Source: Maribacter halichondriae (GTDB lineage: Bacteria; Bacteroidota; Bacteroidia; Flavobacteriales; Flavobacteriaceae). From it: 64,000 nucleotides of DNA. Location: assembly GCF_027474825.1 (NCBI RefSeq), contig NZ_CP107030.1, positions 2,300,529 to 2,364,528 of the forward strand, written 5' to 3'. The first letter of the stretch is position 1. Each line of letters begins with the position of its first letter. The position numbers and the translations under genes were made by a program. Below are positions 9,228-18,660 of this stretch, one piece after another. The notes under the pieces were generated by a model. The model did not search any database and had not been told where the DNA came from. It worked only from the letters and a program-made list of their open reading frames with translations.

Positions 9228-9873
9228 CGGAAAGGGGTTGGTTCGTTTTTCGATCGCTGAAAACAATATGGGTGTAATCACCTGAAGGTTCTATCATTTT
9301 TACTTCGATGACCTCCCCGACTGCATTAAAAGTTAAATGAAATGCCTTGATAAACTCCGCGAACTGGTCATCTTTCGGAAAAAAGTGAACCAAGCTGTTT
9401 TCATTGTTCTTAAAATACTCCATATTAAATTGCGCATCGTCGAACAGATCGCCACGAATGCTGGCCGTGATCAATTGGTTGAGCTGCGTAAAAAGTTTGT
9501 TTCCCCCGACATCCATATTGCTTTTGTTGCCATCGTCATTGATGTAAAGCGTTTGGCTTCTAAAAATGATGGAATAGGCATAAGGTTGTACATATTCCCA
9601 TTTTACTAAATCTGGCGACTTAAAGGCCAGTTTCCCTTTTGATTCGATGTCGTTGGAAAGGAAATCCAAGTGTTTGTATTGCGTAAAATTACTGGTAATC
9701 GTGTTTGTGGTCTCTGCCTGTTCCTTGACCTTCGTTTTTAGGTGTTCCGCCTCGGCAGAGGTCATTTTGGTCTGGGCGGAGAGGGTCATGGCCCCAAAAA
9801 AAAGTAATATAAAGCTATAAAAGATTCCTGCTTTCGCTGAAATGAAAATAAAATGTTGTTTCAACTTACCCAT
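9208..9873 (-). CDS. LolA-like outer membrane lipoprotein carrier
   Basis: About 221 residues from the ATG at 9873. A signal peptide (hydrophobic part FYSFILLFFGAMTLSAQ) is followed by a LolA-type half-barrel domain. Recognisable segments are 'TSNFTQYKHLDFLSNDIESKG' in part, 'KWEYVQPYAYSI' and 'LYINDDGNKS'. LolA carries lipoproteins or other lipids through the periplasm. Aryl polyene and flexirubin loci often have their own LolA-like member, and here it is in the operon with an acyltransferase, an MMPL exporter and a lipoprotein. The start overlaps the polysaccharide deacetylase gene by eight bases. Confidence 0.85.
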   Translation of the reverse strand: MGKLKQHFIFISAKAGIFYSFILLFFGAMTLSAQTKMTSAEAEHLKTKVKEQAETTNTITSNFTQYKHLDFLSNDIESKGKLAFKSPDLVKWEYVQPYAYSIIFRSQTLYINDDGNKSNMDVGGNKLFTQLNQLITASIRGDLFDDAQFNMEYFKNNENSLVHFFPKDDQFAEFIKAFHLTFNAVGEVIEVKMIEPSGDYTHIVFSDRKTNQPLSDADFAQ

Positions 9874-10642
9874 ATGCTTCAATTTCCAACAATCGCTCAA
9901 CAGTAACCGATTCCAAGTTCTTCTCCTTCAAAAATACCAATAACCGTTCCAAAACGGCGACTGTTTTCTCGCTGGTGTCGTGTAGCAATATAATATCGCC
10001 CTTGGAAAGTTTCGAAGTTATTCGTTTGAATACCATTTCTTTGGAGCGGGGCGTGGTATCCAATGAACGGATGTTCCATCCGACGGAAGTAAGTCTCAGT
10101 TGTTTTACGGCTTTCTCGACCATAGGGTTGGTAACCCCGAATGCCGGACGGAAGAGGTTCATTTCCCGTCCGGTTAAATCTTTAGCAACGGATTTGGTTT
10201 TTAGCAATTCGGCTTTCACTTTTTCCAAACCAAAGAAGCCGAAGGTCTTGGAATGGGAATAGGTGTGATTTCCTATGGAATGGCCATTGGCAATTATTTC
10301 CTTTAGGATATTGGGGTTTTTTACAATGTTTTCCCCTATACAGAAAAATGTCGCTTGGGCCTCAAAGTGTTTTAGAAGGTCTAAAACTTTGGGAGTGAAT
10401 GCATGATTCGGCCCATCGTCAAAAGTTATGGCTACCCAATTTTCAGAAATCTTTTTGTTGGAATGAAGGGAAGTCAAATGATAATTCCATCGAATAAAAA
10501 ACGAACCGAAAAGAGTTGTCAAAAACCATAACAAAACAACAATGGAATAACCCCAAATAGGAATGGCAACGAAAAAATCAAGGGCGATCAACCCCAAAAA
10601 AATGAGGATGGCTACGGGATTGATTACCCTTCTTGTCAACAT
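9866..10642 (-). CDS. Polysaccharide deacetylase (NodB homology) family protein
   Basis: A 258-residue protein. Two N-terminal membrane helices (about residues 8-50) precede a NodB-type catalytic domain with the metal and catalytic motif TFDDGP at residues 73-78 and the metal-binding HTYSH near 126-130. A LLHD segment occurs toward the C-terminus. The family hydrolyses N-acetyl or O-acetyl groups from carbohydrates; in this operon it is an accessory protein with unknown substrate. It overlaps its upstream ketosynthase-like neighbour by seven bases. Confidence 0.85.
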   Translation of the reverse strand: MLTRRVINPVAILIFLGLIALDFFVAIPIWGYSIVVLLWFLTTLFGSFFIRWNYHLTSLHSNKKISENWVAITFDDGPNHAFTPKVLDLLKHFEAQATFFCIGENIVKNPNILKEIIANGHSIGNHTYSHSKTFGFFGLEKVKAELLKTKSVAKDLTGREMNLFRPAFGVTNPMVEKAVKQLRLTSVGWNIRSLDTTPRSKEMVFKRITSKLSKGDIILLHDTSEKTVAVLERLLVFLKEKNLESVTVERLLEIEAYG

Positions 10643-11709
10643 TTACGGAGGAGCGTGAGGCTATGGTTTTCCCCTCTATATTGGTTGTAGATCAATATGG
10701 TTTTCGGCGAAGTAGTTTCCACGGAATTCAAACGAACCGCCTTTGGAACGTACTGATGTTTCAATATCTGGTTGGCCAGCCAAAACCCGAATCCCGAGGC
10801 GGTATCGAACTCGCCCGACAAGTGTTTGAAATAGGCTTGGCAGGTATTTTTAAAAATTCCTTTCGCCAATTCGTTGTAATAGCCATCAAATTCAACATCG
10901 CCATTATTTCCCAAAATAACAACATCGACAGTATCGAGGGTAAACTTATTTTTCGATAGAAATAATGCTACTTTTTCTGAAACTTCATCTTGAGAAAGGG
11001 TATTATAAGTCTCCACTGCCAGTAATTCAGCATAGCAAGAAGGTCTTTTCTCGTTGGAAAGCACAAAAAAATGAGCGCCCTCTGAAAAAACAGCTCCTTG
11101 GGTGCCTGAAGACAGTACCGCCATCGTTTCGACCGCTTCCTGTTTTATATGTCCGATCAAGCGATGGGTATCCACATGATGGTCGACGAGCTCATCGACT
11201 CCACCGACCAGAATATGATTCGCCTCGTCGTTTTCCAGTTGCATTTTTGCATCCAAAACAGCGGATTCAAAGGAAATCACAGAATGCACATACGTAAAAT
11301 TATGGCCCTTGCAGCCCATACCCAATGCGATTTGTCCCGCAACGGTATTGTGCGAGGACTGTATAAATCGGGTCGGGGTCAAAAATTGTTCGTCATTGTC
11401 GATAATATCGATGACGAATTTTTCGGAATCGCCGATACAGCCCAAACCTGTGCCGACAATGATGGCATCGATTTCGTTTTCTTCTAAAGCTGCTTCCGTC
11501 ATGGCGGTCTTGGCACTGACCGTGCTCATTTTGATGCCTTTAGCCATTCTTCGCGCCGCCGCGGGCGGAATATATTCTCTGTAATCGGGTGCGATGATAC
11601 TCAGAACCGTATCATTATGGTTAAAGATATCTTCCAAAAAATGTGAATTGTCAAATGTTTTCTGTGCAGAAACCGACCCAACGCTGTTGATATAGACCGA
11701 TTTTTTCAT
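10636..11709 (-). CDS. Ketosynthase-like protein lacking the catalytic Cys (chain-length-factor-like)
   Basis: 357 residues with a thiolase/ketosynthase fold. The nucleophile region reads TYVHSVISFESA, so the usual Cys is replaced (Val near residue 154). The first catalytic His block (normally HGTAT) is LGNNGD; a KHLSGE segment remains where GHTLA is expected. It is therefore probably non-condensing, in the manner of a chain-length factor or the partner subunit of aryl polyene ketosynthases. The ATG at 11709 overlaps the stop of the active FabF-type gene (ATGA), and such pairs usually form heterodimers. Confidence 0.85.
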   Translation of the reverse strand: MKKSVYINSVGSVSAQKTFDNSHFLEDIFNHNDTVLSIIAPDYREYIPPAAARRMAKGIKMSTVSAKTAMTEAALEENEIDAIIVGTGLGCIGDSEKFVIDIIDNDEQFLTPTRFIQSSHNTVAGQIALGMGCKGHNFTYVHSVISFESAVLDAKMQLENDEANHILVGGVDELVDHHVDTHRLIGHIKQEAVETMAVLSSGTQGAVFSEGAHFFVLSNEKRPSCYAELLAVETYNTLSQDEVSEKVALFLSKNKFTLDTVDVVILGNNGDVEFDGYYNELAKGIFKNTCQAYFKHLSGEFDTASGFGFWLANQILKHQYVPKAVRLNSVETTSPKTILIYNQYRGENHSLTLLRKC

Positions 11710-12905
11710 GCTTCTTTGGAAAATATAAGCGTGGAACAATTCCCTCCAAAGCCAAAAGAATTCGACAAAACATTCCGCAAGGGTTTTTTGGTCACTTGAG
11801 TAATCGGAGTCAGATCGAATTCCTTCATTTGGGTTTTATAGTTCAGGTTTGGGAACATGATGTTGTTTTGGAGTGCTAAAACTGAATATACGGCCTCGAC
11901 CCCTCCAGCGGCGGCCAACGTATGTCCGGTAAAGGCTTTTGTGGAACTGAATTCCGGTACCTTTTCATCGAATAAACGGATCAATGCCCTTCCTTCTGAC
12001 AAGTCGTTGTTGGGCGTTGCCGTGCCATGAGCATTGACATAATCGATATCGGAAGATTGCATTCCCGCGACTTTCAACGCCTTTTCCATGGCCAGAACCG
12101 CACCGTCGCCGTGTTCCGAAGATGCCGTTTGATGATAGGCGTCGTTCGCATTTCCGTAGCCTTTTACATAGGCCAACACCTTTTTGTTTTCTTTCTTGAC
12201 CATTTCATCCGATTCTAGAACAAGAAAGGCTGCGGCTTCTCCTAAATTAAGCCCCTTGCGATTATCATCAAAGGGTGCGCTATAGGTATCGGATAAAATC
12301 AATAGGGTCTTAAAACCGTTGATGGTAAATTTTGAAAGACAGTCCGTACCCCCGACGATGACCCGATCCAATTGACCGGATTTAATCATCCGCGCTCCTA
12401 ACATAATGGCATTGGCCGCAGAGGAGCAGGCCGTACTGATGGTGGTTACGAAACTTTCTTCCAGACCAAGATGTTTGGCTATTTTTTTGGTGGAATCGCC
12501 TGCATGCAGTCCCGTAATATGCTGGCGGACTTCTGGGTGTTCAAAATAATCGTAGAAATACTGTTCGGATTTGTCCATACCGCCGACCGTGGTGCCTGAA
12601 ATGAGTCCGGTTCGCACATCGTTTATTTTGGTGATTACCGCATTTTTAAGGGCTTCCTCAGCGGCTAGACAACCTATGAGAACCGTGCGGGACCATTGGT
12701 TTTCGGAAACATCAAGCCGTTTTTCCAAAACGGGATTGGTATCGGAGATCTCGCCGACCATGATTTCATCTTTATGAACGGTTTCGATTTGGAAAATTTT
12801 GGAAATTCCTTTTTTTCCACTGATAAGCGATGCGTAGTTTTCCGCCACATTGTTGCCAATGGCCGAAATGATGCCCATTCCCGTGATTGCTACGCCTTTG
12901 TTCAT
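11706..12905 (-). CDS. Beta-ketoacyl-ACP synthase II-type (FabF-like) ketosynthase
   Basis: A 399-residue ketosynthase with the full Cys-His-His set: TACSS (Cys160), AHGTAT (His293) and GHTLAAAGG (His328). It extends an acyl-ACP chain with malonyl-ACP by decarboxylative condensation. Next to it are an acyl carrier protein (35 bases upstream) and the Cys-less partner (overlapping downstream), as in aryl polyene loci where an active ketosynthase pairs with a chain-length factor. It is probably the main elongating enzyme of the aryl polyene chain; that assignment is inference. Confidence 0.9.
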   Translation of the reverse strand: MNKGVAITGMGIISAIGNNVAENYASLISGKKGISKIFQIETVHKDEIMVGEISDTNPVLEKRLDVSENQWSRTVLIGCLAAEEALKNAVITKINDVRTGLISGTTVGGMDKSEQYFYDYFEHPEVRQHITGLHAGDSTKKIAKHLGLEESFVTTISTACSSAANAIMLGARMIKSGQLDRVIVGGTDCLSKFTINGFKTLLILSDTYSAPFDDNRKGLNLGEAAAFLVLESDEMVKKENKKVLAYVKGYGNANDAYHQTASSEHGDGAVLAMEKALKVAGMQSSDIDYVNAHGTATPNNDLSEGRALIRLFDEKVPEFSSTKAFTGHTLAAAGGVEAVYSVLALQNNIMFPNLNYKTQMKEFDLTPITQVTKKPLRNVLSNSFGFGGNCSTLIFSKEA

Positions 12906-12940
12906 TTTTGAATTTATACGGAAGGGAACCGAGAAAAATG

Positions 12941-13198
12941 CTATCGACTTCTGTGTTCCGCGATATAGCCGGCCATGGTTTCGACCGACTCGAATATTTT
13001 TTTACCTTCCTTGGGATCGGCCAGCTTGATGCCATAGTCCTTATCGAGCATTACGATCAGTTCCAATGCGTCGATGGAATCTAGGCCCAACCCTTCCCCG
13101 AAAAGGGGGTCTGTATCCTTGATTTCCTCAATGGCAACATCTTCCAAGTTGAGTTGCTCTATGATTTTTTCCTTCAATTCTTGTTTCAATTCGCTCAT
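12941..13198 (-). CDS. Acyl carrier protein (first of two)
   Basis: An 85-residue acyl carrier protein with the phosphopantetheine site GLDSID (Ser41) and the usual four-helix pattern. It carries the growing chain for the ketosynthases on either side. Its ATG overlaps the stop of the upstream short ketosynthase-like gene. A second carrier protein is at 24336-24578; separate carriers for the polyene and resorcinol branches are possible but not shown by sequence. Confidence 0.9.
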   Translation of the reverse strand: MSELKQELKEKIIEQLNLEDVAIEEIKDTDPLFGEGLGLDSIDALELIVMLDKDYGIKLADPKEGKKIFESVETMAGYIAEHRSR

Positions 13199-13812
13199 CA
13201 GGTCAAATATAATCTGGTTATTTCTTCTTTGGTATGTAGATGGCTTCCTTGATGTGATACGATATATAAAAATGCTTCGTACCGACCTTCATCAAAATCG
13301 ACCCATCCGCAGAGTACTTCGTCCGCTTTTTCCGTGTCCAATAAACTGTCACTATATTCCTTTATATAGTCAGCATTGAACGCATCAAAGATAAAAAAAC
13401 TATTTTCGGAATGCAGTTTATGCCGTATGCTAATTTCGCCTATACAAATATTGGGCAGCGTGTAAACGAATACTGCCGGACTCGGATAAAAATTGTTTTC
13501 GTCCGCTATGGATTCTTGGTATTTTCTATCGGTATCAAGACTCGATGCCCTATTCGATAAAACTATCGCCATATTCCGTTCTTGTTCAGGGGAACTCTTT
13601 TCTTGCAAGAGTACCTCCGCTGCCATAAAAGCCAATTTACTCAGATTATCCATTTTGAAAAATTTGGAATAATCCGTCTCAAAATGATGATATGCCGATT
13701 TTATGAAGGAAGCGAAATCAGGGGAAATATTTTCATAAACCGCCTTTCCGTTCAATGAAACAATCCCTTCATTGATATGGCAATAGCTTTTTATGTGGTT
13801 ATTTTTGTTCAA
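13198..13812 (-). CDS. Short ketosynthase-like (thiolase fold N-terminal half) protein
   Basis: 204 residues resembling the N-terminal half of a ketosynthase. It has no Cys-His-His set, and the region aligned with the nucleophile (VYTLPNICIGEISIR) is not a standard TACS motif. The longest frame starts with TTG (13812); no in-frame ATG lies upstream before a stop, so TTG is the likely start. It ends with a one-base overlap into the acyl carrier protein gene. Short proteins of this kind recur in flexirubin and aryl polyene loci, and a structural or gatekeeping role with the carrier protein is plausible. Confidence 0.7.
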   Translation of the reverse strand: MNKNNHIKSYCHINEGIVSLNGKAVYENISPDFASFIKSAYHHFETDYSKFFKMDNLSKLAFMAAEVLLQEKSSPEQERNMAIVLSNRASSLDTDRKYQESIADENNFYPSPAVFVYTLPNICIGEISIRHKLHSENSFFIFDAFNADYIKEYSDSLLDTEKADEVLCGWVDFDEGRYEAFLYIVSHQGSHLHTKEEITRLYLT

Positions 13813-13861
13813 GGAAACTGTTTCAAGTTTTTAAGAATTCCGACCAACTACCGTCTAAAGT

Positions 13862-14932
13862 CTAACGACTACTATCTTTTCCGCACACGAACATGGTATG
13901 GAATTCCCCGACGGGAAGGTCTTCTTTTAAGATCAACCCCGCTTTTTCGATTAACTCCTGAAATTCGGTCGCTTTGTACATTTTGCTGTTTCCGTTTGCC
14001 AAGGCCGTGAAATATAAAGATGTCGCTTCCAACGTAAATCTGGCATTGTCGAATTTTTGACGATCGGTATAGGTTTCGATGATGATCAATTCTGCGGAAT
14101 CATCCATCGACTGTACACAAATTTTCAGGATTTTCAGTATTTCTTCCTTCGAAAAGCAATCTAAAAATTGGCTCATCCAGATTGTGTCGGCACCTTCGTG
14201 AATCCTCGGATTTTCGGAAAGCCAGTCGATTTCCTGTCCTGAAATCCTATTTTCAAGTCCGTTCTCCTTGGCATTTTCGAGGGCTTTTGACAATTGCCCG
14301 GGAAGATCAAATATCGTTATCTCAACATCTGGATCATAGTTAGCGCAAAGTATGGCAAATTTGCCCGTGTTTCCGCCAATATCAAAAAGTGTTTTCGGTT
14401 GATGTCGGAATACCAACGGCAACGCTTCGCCAAAAATTTCATCGGAATAAAAATGGTCGAAAGCGAACCACGATTCTTGAATTTTTGAAGGAAGTTGTGA
14501 CAACCCTTCATAAACCGTCGGCCATGGACCCAGTTCTTTCAACCCGGCCGGTTTTCCGGTCTGTATGGCCTCGTGCAAATGAAAAAGACCTTGATAGCAA
14601 ACGTCTTGCGTAAAGTTCAGGTTGGCCTCGGTCATTTTGTTATAGTTCAAAAAATAACCGATTTTGGTCAGTTCATAGCCACTATCCTCATTTGTACTTA
14701 CGATATCCGAACTTTCGGCGATTTCCAAAAGCACGCTAAGTCCGTATTCACTTATGGAAAGTGCTTTGGAGAGTTCCTCTAATGTAACACCACCATCGGA
14801 ATCGTTTTCAAAAAGGTAGTCGAAAACGCCCAGTTTGCGCAACGAGACCGTAGTCTGGAATACAAAAGGAGCAAAAGCGATTTTTTGCGCTTCTTCAAGC
14901 GCCTTGATAGCTTTTATGGGTTTTTTGGCCAT
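13862..14932 (-). CDS. SAM-dependent O-methyltransferase-like protein
   Basis: 356 residues of the acetylserotonin O-methyltransferase / family 2 type. An N-terminal dimerisation winged helix is followed by the SAM site LFDIGGNTGKFAI near residue 180. Motifs ITIFDLPGQL and WMSQFLDCFS follow in the expected order. Methyltransferases of this type occur in flexirubin loci, where ring methylation of the aryl end is known chemistry. The 128 bases upstream (14933-15060) hold no gene and no clear terminator. Confidence 0.85.
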   Translation of the reverse strand: MAKKPIKAIKALEEAQKIAFAPFVFQTTVSLRKLGVFDYLFENDSDGGVTLEELSKALSISEYGLSVLLEIAESSDIVSTNEDSGYELTKIGYFLNYNKMTEANLNFTQDVCYQGLFHLHEAIQTGKPAGLKELGPWPTVYEGLSQLPSKIQESWFAFDHFYSDEIFGEALPLVFRHQPKTLFDIGGNTGKFAILCANYDPDVEITIFDLPGQLSKALENAKENGLENRISGQEIDWLSENPRIHEGADTIWMSQFLDCFSKEEILKILKICVQSMDDSAELIIIETYTDRQKFDNARFTLEATSLYFTALANGNSKMYKATEFQELIEKAGLILKEDLPVGEFHTMFVCGKDSSR

Positions 14933-15060
14933 TATGAATTGAAAATCTTTGCAGCGGGCAAATTTAGGGAATGTAGCTTAATTAGGAAACCCGAAAGATA
15001 GCTATTCGCTTTGAGAGTCGAAATACTGGAAAAGGAGTATTTTTTGAATATTTTACAGCA

Positions 15061-16212
15061 CTATATAAATTGAATTTTCCTAAAAACGGCTGCCGTATTA
15101 CTCCCCCCAAACCCTGAAGCCGTTTTTAAAAACGTATGTATCTCTTTTGAAGTAGTTTGTTGGATGATTTTCAAAGGTTCGGAAACCCCCAATTCTCGAA
15201 ATCCTTTGGACGCAAATAGGGTATTTCGATGTAATGCGTGCATGCCGATGATGGTCTCCAGAAGTCCCGATGCGCCAAGTGTATGGCCGAAATATCCTTT
15301 CAAACTGTTCAAAGGTATTTCGCCCAGACCGGCACGGTTAAATGCGATGGACTCCATTTCATCATTGAACATGGTGGCGGTACCATGGGCTGAAATATAA
15401 TCGATGTTTTTGTGGGATAGACGAGTTTGTTCTAAAGCTTTGGTAACACTTCGGTACAATCCTTCACCTGTTCGGGAGGGTCCTGAAATATGGTTGGCAT
15501 CGTTGCAGGAAGCTTCGCCCAAAATCTCGACCGATTCCGGCACCAATACATTTTTATCTTTCGTAACCAAAACGCTTGCCGCGACTTCCCCGATATTGAT
15601 GCCCGAACGGGTTTTGCAATATGGGCGACAAGGTTCTTCGCTCAGTGCCTGAAAAGCGTTAAATCCTGAGATGATGAATTTTGTGACCAAATCTCCCGCT
15701 ACGACAAAAACATGGTCGAATTTATCTTGATGAATGAGACGTTTTGCTACAGCTATCGCCAATATCCCAGAAACACAGGCATTGGAAAGCACCAAAGGTT
15801 CTGTCTTAAATCGAAAATGATTTTTTAGCCGTTGGGCCAATTCACTGAGATAGGCACGTTCTTTTGGAAAAGAGCTTTCTGAATCCAGCACATCGATATT
15901 GCCTTTGGTCGTCGAAATAATGAGTCCGACCCGGTCGGTCAATTCAAGTCCCGATGTGCTTAGGGTTTTATCGAGCGAAACTAGCATCATCTTTTCCAAT
16001 CGTGTATGGCGTTCTTGAATGTCTAGTTTAGTAAACGCTTCTTGTAGGGCATCTGCCGGAATCATGGACGAATAGAAGGGGCGGTCTACTATTTTTGGGT
16101 CGTCGACCAATTGCAGTCCAGAGATTTCCTTTGAAATTTTATCTACGACAGTCTCGCTTTCAAAACCTAGTGACGAAATAATATTGTTATGTGAGAGATA
16201 GGTGCTATTCAT
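15061..16212 (-). CDS. Beta-ketoacyl-ACP synthase (FabB/FabF-like)
   Basis: A 383-residue ketosynthase with intact catalytic residues: SNACVSG (Cys146), SAHGTAT (His276) and GYFGHTLGASG (His310). It overlaps the thioesterase gene by eight bases. It is one of three ketosynthases of this family in the cluster with a complete active site; which one elongates the polyene and which makes acyl chains for DarB cannot be told from sequence. The N-terminus is shorter than in FabF and lacks the usual VVITGxG strand, a common trait of aryl polyene ketosynthases. Confidence 0.85.
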   Translation of the reverse strand: MNSTYLSHNNIISSLGFESETVVDKISKEISGLQLVDDPKIVDRPFYSSMIPADALQEAFTKLDIQERHTRLEKMMLVSLDKTLSTSGLELTDRVGLIISTTKGNIDVLDSESSFPKERAYLSELAQRLKNHFRFKTEPLVLSNACVSGILAIAVAKRLIHQDKFDHVFVVAGDLVTKFIISGFNAFQALSEEPCRPYCKTRSGINIGEVAASVLVTKDKNVLVPESVEILGEASCNDANHISGPSRTGEGLYRSVTKALEQTRLSHKNIDYISAHGTATMFNDEMESIAFNRAGLGEIPLNSLKGYFGHTLGASGLLETIIGMHALHRNTLFASKGFRELGVSEPLKIIQQTTSKEIHTFLKTASGFGGSNTAAVFRKIQFI

Positions 16213-16654
16213 TCAAAAGGCCTACTTTTTGCTTCCATTCTCTAAAAAAATCGGGAAGTACCAGAGACAGTTCCCCGTCCAGTTCGACAAATACCTGAAC
16301 GGTCTCGCCGGTACAGACCACAGCCCCATCTGGATTCAAGATCTCGTATCTGAAAATCATTTTAGCGGCCGGCGAATCGATATAGGTGGTCTTTATTTTG
16401 GCTACATCGCCATAACGTAAAGGCAATTTATGCTCACATTTTGAGGAAACTATCGGTGTCGAAAAATTGTTCGCTTTTTGATCCAGATACGAGATGCCGT
16501 GATGGCGACCGAAGGTCTCGCGCCCATCCTCAAAAAACTGGATGTAATTGCCGTGCCAGACAATGCCCAACGGATCACACTCCGAAAAACGTACCCGGAC
16601 TTCGCTCGTATGGCTGATTTCTTTTTTGATTTTAGACTGCGTTCTTTCGCTCAT
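16205..16654 (-). CDS. Acyl-CoA/ACP thioesterase of the 4-hydroxybenzoyl-CoA thioesterase type
   Basis: 149 residues, hotdog fold, with the motif FSECDPLGIVWHGNY near residues 23-37; Asp27 would be the catalytic carboxylate in this family. It hydrolyses thioesters of acyl or aroyl groups. Homologues sit in aryl polyene (ApeH-like) and flexirubin loci, where proofreading or release of the chain is likely. It overlaps the ABC permease end by 23 bases and the downstream ketosynthase by eight, so translation is probably coupled. Confidence 0.85.
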   Translation of the reverse strand: MSERTQSKIKKEISHTSEVRVRFSECDPLGIVWHGNYIQFFEDGRETFGRHHGISYLDQKANNFSTPIVSSKCEHKLPLRYGDVAKIKTTYIDSPAAKMIFRYEILNPDGAVVCTGETVQVFVELDGELSLVLPDFFREWKQKVGLLNE

Positions 16655-17900
16655 TATATATAATGGAGATTACTGTGGTTGCAACAAAGAACAAAAATAA
16701 CAAAGCGATTTCGGGTAGCAGTTCTTTGAGCGCGACATTTCTTAGGAATACGTCGTAGAATGCATTCAAACCCCAATTCATAGGGGAAATATTAGAGAGT
16801 ACTTGCATGAATTTAGGCATGGCAAACACTGGTACCCAGACCCCGCCCAAAGCGGCCAAAATAACTACAAAGGTTGCCCCGAAAGGAGCGGACTGTTCCT
16901 GTGTCTTGGCAATGGTGCCCAATAGAAGACCAAGACCGACCGCGGCCAACCCGGCAAAAAAAGCAACGAAAAAGAGAAGCGGTAGTTTGCCCGAAACATC
17001 CAGTTTTGGGAGTCCAATAAGAGGGAAAAGATAAACGCCGACAAGCAGCATCAATGCGAACTGTATCAATGCCACGCTCAAAAAAATGACTGTTTTTCCG
17101 CCCAAAACCGTCGTATAGGATACAGGATTCGTCCGTAGACGCACAAGAGTACCTTGGTTTTTCTCCTTGACCATATTGATGGACAATGGCAAAATGATGA
17201 AGAAAATGGCGAAGAGGGTCCATGCGGGAATATTATGTTGCGTGGAGTTCGGAATAACCTCTTTTTCAGCTTCCGAAGGCACTATTTCAGTAAAAGTCAA
17301 AAAGGGCTCGGTATCGAAAATTTCTTCTGACGGATCGTCGGTCAACTCTTCCTGAAAGGCTTTGTAAATGGTTTGGGTCTCAATTTTGGAGACCATTTGG
17401 TCGATGCCGCTTTTGATGGAATTCCGAAATGAGAATTGCGTTGCCGGATCAAAGTAGAGCTTGATTTCCTTGGGTTTCAGTTTTGATTTTACCAATGGGA
17501 TATTTTCCTCTTTCGCACCGAATTTTTCGAGGATTCCTTCGACGTTTTCCGAGATTTTCAAATTCAGGTCGTTGGATAAGTTTTCAGGGATAATAATGGC
17601 CAACTGATACTTTCCCGTCTGCACCAAATTTTTTGCCTCGCCTTCATCGGATTTCAATATTATTTCAAAACGTTCGGAACCCTTTAGATTTTTTTGAATG
17701 TTTTCGGATACCTTTCCTTTGTCCTTATCCACCAACAAAATAGAAATCTTGGATTCTATTAGCGTCTTGAACGTACCATCTTGAATAGTGGTAATCGTGA
17801 TGACCAAAAGTAACGGCATTAGAAACAAGATGGCCAATCCCCCCAAATCACGGGTCAACAACAGAAGTTCCTTGTATGTCGAGGCCCATAGTTTATGCAT
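16632..17900 (-). CDS. ABC-2 type transporter permease
   Basis: About 422 residues. One N-terminal helix (residues about 20-40) is followed by a large extracytoplasmic domain (about 45-225), then five helices to the C-terminus, the layout of YhaP/DrrB-like ABC-2 permeases. The ATG at 17900 is preferred: it overlaps the ATPase gene stop by eight bases, while the longer frame starts inside that gene. With the ATPase it forms an exporter, probably for the pigment or an intermediate. Confidence 0.85.
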   Translation of the reverse strand: MHKLWASTYKELLLLTRDLGGLAILFLMPLLLVITITTIQDGTFKTLIESKISILLVDKDKGKVSENIQKNLKGSERFEIILKSDEGEAKNLVQTGKYQLAIIIPENLSNDLNLKISENVEGILEKFGAKEENIPLVKSKLKPKEIKLYFDPATQFSFRNSIKSGIDQMVSKIETQTIYKAFQEELTDDPSEEIFDTEPFLTFTEIVPSEAEKEVIPNSTQHNIPAWTLFAIFFIILPLSINMVKEKNQGTLVRLRTNPVSYTTVLGGKTVIFLSVALIQFALMLLVGVYLFPLIGLPKLDVSGKLPLLFFVAFFAGLAAVGLGLLLGTIAKTQEQSAPFGATFVVILAALGGVWVPVFAMPKFMQVLSNISPMNWGLNAFYDVFLRNVALKELLPEIALLFLFFVATTVISIIYNERKNAV

Positions 17901-18636
17901 AGTCCCGTAATGCTTTTCCGGTTTGGGACAAAAAGATCTCTTCGAGATTTTTGGCTCCTTTTTGTTGGGCAATGAGTTCGGCAGGCTTTCCTTTACACAC
18001 GATTTTTCCTAAATCGATGATGGCGACACGCGTGCAGAAATGTTCCGCTTCGTTTAGGTGGTGCGAAGTGTAGAGAATGGTCGTGCCATCAGTATTCAAT
18101 TGTTTTAGATAATCGATGATTACGTTTTTCGACTGTACGTCAACGCCCACCGTAGGTTCGTCTAAAAACAACACTTTTGGCTTGTGAAGAATGCTGGCGA
18201 TCAAATTGATACGCCGTTTCATGCCTCCCGAAAAGTTGGCTATTTTTTTGTGGGTGAACTGTGAGAGTCCCAATGTTTCGAGATGCTGTTGGATGTTTTC
18301 TTTCAAGGAATTCCCCTTTAAACCATACATGCTTCCAAAATAATGCAGGTTCTCATAGGCGGTCAACGAAGGATATAGTGCATATTCCTGTGGAACGATA
18401 CCGATCAATTGTTTAAGTTGGGCATTGTTTTTATGATAGGTCAATCCGTCGATTGAAAAAGAACCTGAAGTGGGTTTGAGCAACGAACTTAACATCGAGA
18501 TCAGTGTTGTCTTTCCTGCTCCGTTTGGCCCTAGTAATCCGAAAACCTCCTTTTCTTGAATCGCTAGATCTAAGTTATGTACCGAGTAGTCTTCGGCACC
18601 TTTGTATTTTTTGGAGAGTTGGGTTATTTGGATCAT
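17893..18636 (-). CDS. ABC transporter ATP-binding protein
   Basis: 247 residues with all ABC ATPase motifs: Walker A GPNGAGKTT (near residues 37-45), signature NFSGGMKRR, Walker B VLFLDEP followed by TVGVD, and the switch His in LYTSHH. It pairs with the ABC-2 permease just downstream and energises export. Such a pair is a regular member of flexirubin loci. Confidence 0.95.
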   Translation of the reverse strand: MIQITQLSKKYKGAEDYSVHNLDLAIQEKEVFGLLGPNGAGKTTLISMLSSLLKPTSGSFSIDGLTYHKNNAQLKQLIGIVPQEYALYPSLTAYENLHYFGSMYGLKGNSLKENIQQHLETLGLSQFTHKKIANFSGGMKRRINLIASILHKPKVLFLDEPTVGVDVQSKNVIIDYLKQLNTDGTTILYTSHHLNEAEHFCTRVAIIDLGKIVCKGKPAELIAQQKGAKNLEEIFLSQTGKALRDYA

Positions 18637-18660
18637 GGCCCCTTAGCCCCATATGGGGAA

